Origin: Halioglobus sp.
GTDB taxonomy: Bacteria > Pseudomonadota > Gammaproteobacteria > Pseudomonadales > Halieaceae
Assembly: GCA_020443325.1 (NCBI GenBank)
Contig: JAGRIK010000241.1
Span: 1-45,581, forward strand
Direction of reading: 5' to 3'
Length of the DNA stretch: 45,581 nt
A program made the translations under genes and the position numbers. Positions 41,993 to 45,581 of the stretch are shown here, piece by piece. Numbering within the stretch: position 1 is the stretch's first letter; the number at the start of each line of letters is the position of its first letter. A model generated the notes under the pieces. The model was given only the letters and a program-made list of their open reading frames with translations, did not search any database and was not told the origin of the DNA.

Positions 41993-44239
41993 TCACGATG
42001 AAGGTGTTGAGCCATCAACGAGCTTGTCTGCCCTCTCCCCCCCGCCCACCAGGCGAATCTCCAGCGGCGCGGCAACGTCCAGATGTACGTCGCGCTGGGG
42101 AAAGGCGATTACGAGGTTGTGCTCGCGAAACACATCGTCGATCGCAAAGCGAATGCGGCTTTGCACATCTCGCACACTCATCGGAGAGCGCGCCTCAACC
42201 CAGAAATAGACATCGAAATTGAGCGAGTTGTCCGCGAAGGCATCGAAAATGACATTGGGCGGCGGCTGGTTGAGCGCCAGTGGTTCAGCCTTGACCACCC
42301 CTTCGATGAGTTCCTTGACCAACCGGGTAGGTGAGCCATAGCAAACTCCCACGCTCACCTTGGTGCGCATAAGGTCGTCGGACAATGTCCAGTTAACGAC
42401 ATTGCTCTCCAGGAAAAAGCTGTTTGGAACGACAATATGGCGGCCATCGGTGGACCGTATATGGGTACTGCGCGGTCCGATTTTCTGGATCACTCCGTGG
42501 CTGCCGTCGACCTCCACTACATCCTGGGCGCGCACCGGGCGTTCCAGCATCAGTATCAGTCCGCTGATAAAGTTGTTCATCACATTCTGGCTGCCAAAGC
42601 CGACGCCAATAGCAAGCGCACCTCCGAGGAAGGTGAACGCTGTGAGCGGAAAGTGCACCGCGCGCAGCGCCAGCAGCGTGAAGCCGATCAGGAGAATATA
42701 GAAGGAAAGGGTGTGCATGGCCTGAACGGCACCCGCATCGAGCTTCAGCCGGGTCGCTGAAAAATGTCCAACCAGCCTCGCTCCTGTGCGCGATGCCCAC
42801 AATCCGGCGGCGAACAGAAAAAGCCCCATCGTGAGTGAGCCGACGGTGAAGGGCGCCTTGTCGATGGTGGTGATTTCAAAGTTCCAGAAGCCCTTGGCTT
42901 TCTGCAAAACCCGAGCCAAATGCTCCATAACACTGAGGTTACCCGTGACAGCATCGATTTCCTCGGCAAAGCGTTCGGTTACGCGCCGATCAGCTGCCAA
43001 CATAGGTTCTGCCGTCAGTAATTCTGTATACACCTTGTTCAGCGCCGCTTCCGCTTCCTGTAGTGCGGCTCGCGCCTGCGACTCCGCAGGTAGTTGATTG
43101 ATCCGCGATGCCAGTCCCGCCAGGCGAACCTGCAAATCCGCGACCTGCGCCTGGCGCACAGCCTCCGTCTGGCTCAGGTCGCTGAGCTGGCTGTCCGCCA
43201 GTTCCTGCCAGGACGCGAGATCATCGGAAGAGTAATCCGCCCGCAGCAGGGATTCCCAGTGCGCCCAGATTTCACGCAGCGAAACCAGCCGTTCCAACTC
43301 AAAAGTGGCGATTGAAATCTGCTTGCCAAGCGCATCGCGATAAGCGGTTAATGCCTCCACTACGGCCAGGGCCTCACCCGAGGACTCCGGGTCTGCCGCG
43401 TATCGCGTTTTAGCCGCAGCGAGCCGCAACTCGGCTGTCGCCAGCTGCCGCTCTGCGCGATTCCGGTCTCTTTGCACTGCGCTTTCACGCTCCATCACTG
43501 CGGCCAGGGCGCCCCCGGCTTCCACTTCCCCACTGGCGAGGCTGTCGCGTATCGCCTCTATCCGGGCCTTAAGATTGTCAGACAGCTCCGCTTCAGCCTC
43601 GGCAGTCTCCAATTCCAGGGTGACCAGGTTCACTTGCTCGGCCTGTATCCGCACAGCGAGTGCGGCCGAGCGCGCCGCCCGTTCATTGCGCGCCCTGTCT
43701 TCCGCAGAAGACTTCTTGAGCTTGGCCCTGGCTTCCTTGCTGCGTGACTCCAGGCTTTCCAACTGTTTCCTGGCGGCATCGAGATTGCGACGTTTGTCGA
43801 CCAGTGCGGCCTGAGCTGCCGCCTGCTGCTCATACAGCACGTTCAGCATGTAAACCGATGGCTCATCGTCGGGCAGCTTCGCGTCCGAAGATTCGGGTGG
43901 CACAGCCAGTGCCTTTGCGAGGCTCATCTGTGACTCCAGAAGCCGCTCTATCTGCTCCAGTTTTTCCTGCGACCGAACCAGGTGCTTGCCCGCCAACGAA
44001 GTCGCTGACACCCCGGACTGCGCAATTTCAATTGCGAGCGCCTCCTGCTCGCTCGCGAGTGCTGCAGCACGCTGCTCAATGCCAGCCAGGTCGGTGGGCT
44101 CAACCACCTCCTCGGATACCGTCTCATCACTCGATAGAGAACCCGTCAGAATGTTTTGTGCTTGCGCCGCGGGCGCGGCCAGACTTGCGACCAAAAAGGC
44201 ACCGATCAGCAACAGGGACAACTGTGTAAGAGGCTTCAT
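41993..44239 (-). CDS. MscS family mechanosensitive channel with long periplasmic domain
   Basis: This 748-residue inner-membrane protein has a signal peptide (ending APAAQAQ) and a coiled-coil region of about 400 residues rich in Ala, Glu and Arg. Three membrane segments follow; the pore helix reads FTFLGGALAIGVGFGSQNVMNNFISGL. The cytoplasmic MscS beta domain and vestibule carry VVPNSFFLESNVVNW. This layout is like the large MscK/MscM channels, which release solutes under hypo-osmotic shock, although it has fewer membrane segments. A G7 tract encodes GGG near the C-terminus. It diverges from the second SDR gene. An imperfect hairpin (44276-44306) lies upstream. Confidence 0.92.
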   Translation of the reverse strand: MKPLTQLSLLLIGAFLVASLAAPAAQAQNILTGSLSSDETVSEEVVEPTDLAGIEQRAAALASEQEALAIEIAQSGVSATSLAGKHLVRSQEKLEQIERLLESQMSLAKALAVPPESSDAKLPDDEPSVYMLNVLYEQQAAAQAALVDKRRNLDAARKQLESLESRSKEARAKLKKSSAEDRARNERAARSAALAVRIQAEQVNLVTLELETAEAEAELSDNLKARIEAIRDSLASGEVEAGGALAAVMERESAVQRDRNRAERQLATAELRLAAAKTRYAADPESSGEALAVVEALTAYRDALGKQISIATFELERLVSLREIWAHWESLLRADYSSDDLASWQELADSQLSDLSQTEAVRQAQVADLQVRLAGLASRINQLPAESQARAALQEAEAALNKVYTELLTAEPMLAADRRVTERFAEEIDAVTGNLSVMEHLARVLQKAKGFWNFEITTIDKAPFTVGSLTMGLFLFAAGLWASRTGARLVGHFSATRLKLDAGAVQAMHTLSFYILLIGFTLLALRAVHFPLTAFTFLGGALAIGVGFGSQNVMNNFISGLILMLERPVRAQDVVEVDGSHGVIQKIGPRSTHIRSTDGRHIVVPNSFFLESNVVNWTLSDDLMRTKVSVGVCYGSPTRLVKELIEGVVKAEPLALNQPPPNVIFDAFADNSLNFDVYFWVEARSPMSVRDVQSRIRFAIDDVFREHNLVIAFPQRDVHLDVAAPLEIRLVGGGERADKLVDGSTPSS

Positions 44240-44275
44240 AGTTCACCAGATCCAGCTTGTTTATCATCTGTTACA

Positions 44276-44306
44276 GACAATCGAATGCCGGAAGATTCCG
44301 ATTGTC
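44276..44306. promoter_or_regulatory. Inverted repeat upstream of the MscS gene
   Basis: GACAATCGAAT (44276-44286) pairs with ATTCCGATTGTC (44295-44306) with one bulged base, 37 nt before the MscS ATG. It may be a 5'-leader hairpin or an operator. Confidence 0.35.
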
Positions 44307-44463
44307 CAACAGGGCGACGGTTACAACATTAGCACGATCCACGCTCCTGATGCGCTAGATACCCCGTTTCTGGTTGCAGGCAAAAGTGCCGGGTTGCGCC
44401 ACAACACGTCTATGGTAGATTCACGAGAACAAGCCCAGCGCACTCTTGACACGGTAAGGTTGG

Positions 44464-44478
44464 GATCCGCGTCGGATC
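44464..44478. promoter_or_regulatory. Perfect 6-3-6 dyad upstream of the SDR gene
   Basis: GATCCG CGT CGGATC is perfectly symmetrical and lies 54 nt before the SDR ATG, 12 nt after a TTGACA hexamer (44447-44452 region). It is a good operator candidate for a dimeric regulator. No matching regulator gene is in the window. Confidence 0.35.
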
Positions 44479-44531
44479 AACGAGGCTCCCTCCACTGAAG
44501 AAGCGTGGTCGCGCCAACCCAGGAGATTGAT

Positions 44532-45305
44532 ATGAACCAGGTTGTTGTAGTCACCGGGGCCGCTGACGGTCTCGGAAAAGCCTTCGCCACCCGTTTCGCG
44601 CAGGCCGGCTACGAGGTGGTGATAGCAGATATCAACGACGACGCGGGCGAGGCGCTCGCAAGGGAATTGCGGGCCGGCACTGCCAGAGCCCACTACCAGC
44701 ACTGCGATGTCACACAGAAGGAACAGGTCGAAGCGCTGATCAGCGACACCCTGGAGCAACTCGGCGCCGTCGATGTGTTGATCAACAATGCCGTCCCCCC
44801 AGCGGCGTTGACCCCGATCGAGGAAAAGTCCGATGAAGAGTTCCAGCGCCAGCTCAACGGCGGATTCTTCGCAGCGCGGTGGGCCATGAACGCGGCCTTT
44901 CACACAATGAAAGAGCGCGGCTTCGGACGCGTCATCAACCTGTGCTCCCTCAACGGTGTGAACGCCCACCCACAGACCGCCGACTACAACGTTGCCAAGG
45001 AAGCATTGCGCGCGCTCACCCGCACTGCCGCCCGCGAGTGGGCACCGCACGGCATTACTGTGAACGCGATTTGTCCCGGCGCCATCACCTCAGCATTCCT
45101 TGCGATGCAGGAATTCGCACCCGAGATGGCCGAACGCGTCTCGAAACAGGTACCGATGGGCTATATGGGTGACCCCTACGAGGACATTTCCGGCGTAGCG
45201 TTGTTTCTTGCCAGCAAGGACGCCCGTTACATGACGGGGAATACCCTCTTCGTGGATGGTGGTGGCCATATCAACGGCATTAACTGGGCTTCGCTGTTTG
45301 ACTAG
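44532..45305 (+). CDS. Short-chain dehydrogenase/reductase
   Basis: This 257-residue classical SDR has the cofactor motif TGAADGLG (8-15), an acidic residue after strand 2 (IADIN) that favours NAD, LINNAV (83-88), S139 and the Y152-x3-K156 pair (YNVAK). The C-terminal GNTLFVDGGGHING fits the family. The NNAG motif is altered to NNAV. The ATG at 44532 has AGGAG 6 nt upstream, which excludes the earlier in-frame GTG at 44505. It diverges from the MscS gene across a 292-nt region with two inverted repeats. The substrate is unknown. Confidence 0.9.
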   Translation: MNQVVVVTGAADGLGKAFATRFAQAGYEVVIADINDDAGEALARELRAGTARAHYQHCDVTQKEQVEALISDTLEQLGAVDVLINNAVPPAALTPIEEKSDEEFQRQLNGGFFAARWAMNAAFHTMKERGFGRVINLCSLNGVNAHPQTADYNVAKEALRALTRTAAREWAPHGITVNAICPGAITSAFLAMQEFAPEMAERVSKQVPMGYMGDPYEDISGVALFLASKDARYMTGNTLFVDGGGHINGINWASLFD

Positions 45306-45581
45306 CCGCGTGTTGAGAACGTCTCCAGCGGGTGCAAGACCGGGGGGAAGGCTAACCGCGATGAAAACTGGGGTTTTTCAGTCTCCTGGGGAGTGGCTTT
45401 GTAGGGCGGTTGCGGATAGAAATGTGTTTCTCAGTCGCTCCACGTGATTCGCTTGGTGAGAAACACATTTCTATCCGCAACCTCAGTGCAAACCATTCGA
45501 CTAGATCAGAAAAACGTTCCATTCACGCACCTCACAATCTAACGCCCGTCACACCTCGTGCCGTAGCATTGGGATGCAGGG
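45306..45581. other. Right-end noncoding region
   Basis: No convincing gene is seen in the last 276 nt. The main feature is the long inverted repeat at 45408-45482. A 56-codon minus-strand ORF (45352-45522) with a GAGG at good spacing exists but spans both arms of the repeat, so I do not call it. Confidence 0.4.
45408..45482. repeat. Perfect 26-bp inverted repeat with 23-nt spacer
   Basis: The left arm (45408-45433) begins GGTTGCGGATAGAAATGTG and the right arm (45457-45482) is its exact reverse complement. The 23-nt spacer starts GTCGCTCCACGTG. It lies about 100 nt after the SDR stop codon. No T run follows. It could be a transcription terminator, a palindromic repeat family member or a remnant of a small mobile element. 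Confidence 0.75.

Noticed and set aside
42037..42043. A C7/G7 tract near the end of the MscS gene as a phase-variable site
   Set aside because: The tract is short, and slippage would change only the last few residues, so phase variation is unlikely to matter.
45352..45522. A 56-codon minus-strand ORF with a GAGG before its ATG
   Set aside because: It runs through both arms of the inverted repeat and its composition looks like chance translation of the repeat. No family is recognised.

Overview
The window looks like a chromosomal segment of a GC-rich, aerobic, probably marine gammaproteobacterium. A member of the Halieaceae/OM60 type would fit, but this is inferred from gene content (Tex, DinB, YghU-type GST, DUF3336 patatin, P450, many surface lipoproteins), not from a marker gene. 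I recognise 28 protein genes plus one probable 26-codon gene. All but three lie on the minus strand. I see no rRNA, tRNA, CRISPR array, prophage or insertion sequence.

Layout. 99-9147 (minus): a serine beta-lactamase-like hydrolase, a c-heme-tagged PQQ-type sugar dehydrogenase, a Methyltransf_32 methyltransferase, a DUF1993 protein, a beta-propeller/c-type cytochrome lipoprotein and an NAD-dependent epimerase. 9372-10634 (plus): a Tat-exported amidohydrolase lipoprotein. 10641-15695 (minus): housekeeping genes dinB, a transglutaminase-like protease, tex and a coiled-coil protein. 16066-17661 (plus): a patatin phospholipase. 17732-26399 (minus): a penicillin-acylase-like lipoprotein, yghU, an SGL/paraoxonase-like lipoprotein, a small membrane protein, a gph-like phosphatase with a coupled short ORF, and an SDR overlapping a D-aminoacylase-like amidohydrolase. 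26573-30057 (minus): a giant PrsT-like TPR protein next to a small secreted protein. 30217-44239 (minus): an alpha/beta-hydrolase lipoprotein, an HSL-type esterase, a cytochrome P450, a CehA/McbA-like lipoprotein, a DUF1275 membrane protein, an SGNH-sulfatase fusion lipoprotein and an MscS channel. 44532-45305 (plus): a second SDR. The right end carries a perfect 26-bp inverted repeat.

How the genes may work together. At least seven products are predicted lipoproteins, none with Asp at +2, so outer-membrane retention is likely. Four of them share a Ser/Asn/Gly-rich spacer just after the lipid cysteine. Their catalytic domains (Ntn acylase, amidohydrolase, esterase, CehA-type metallohydrolase, sulfatase, lactonase-like propeller) suggest cell-surface hydrolysis of amides, esters and sulfate esters. 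Cytosolic P450, SDR, epimerase, GST and esterase enzymes could continue the breakdown, and two heme-bearing propeller proteins could pass electrons to the respiratory chain. The substrate is unknown and this pathway is an inference.

The most unusual items are the SGNH-sulfatase fusion, a duplicated DPCx3Cx2PxEC motif in the cytochrome lipoprotein, the PrsT-like protein without visible PEP-CTERM partners, a probable leaderless lipoprotein mRNA, the coupled short ORF before gph, and the long inverted repeat at the right end.
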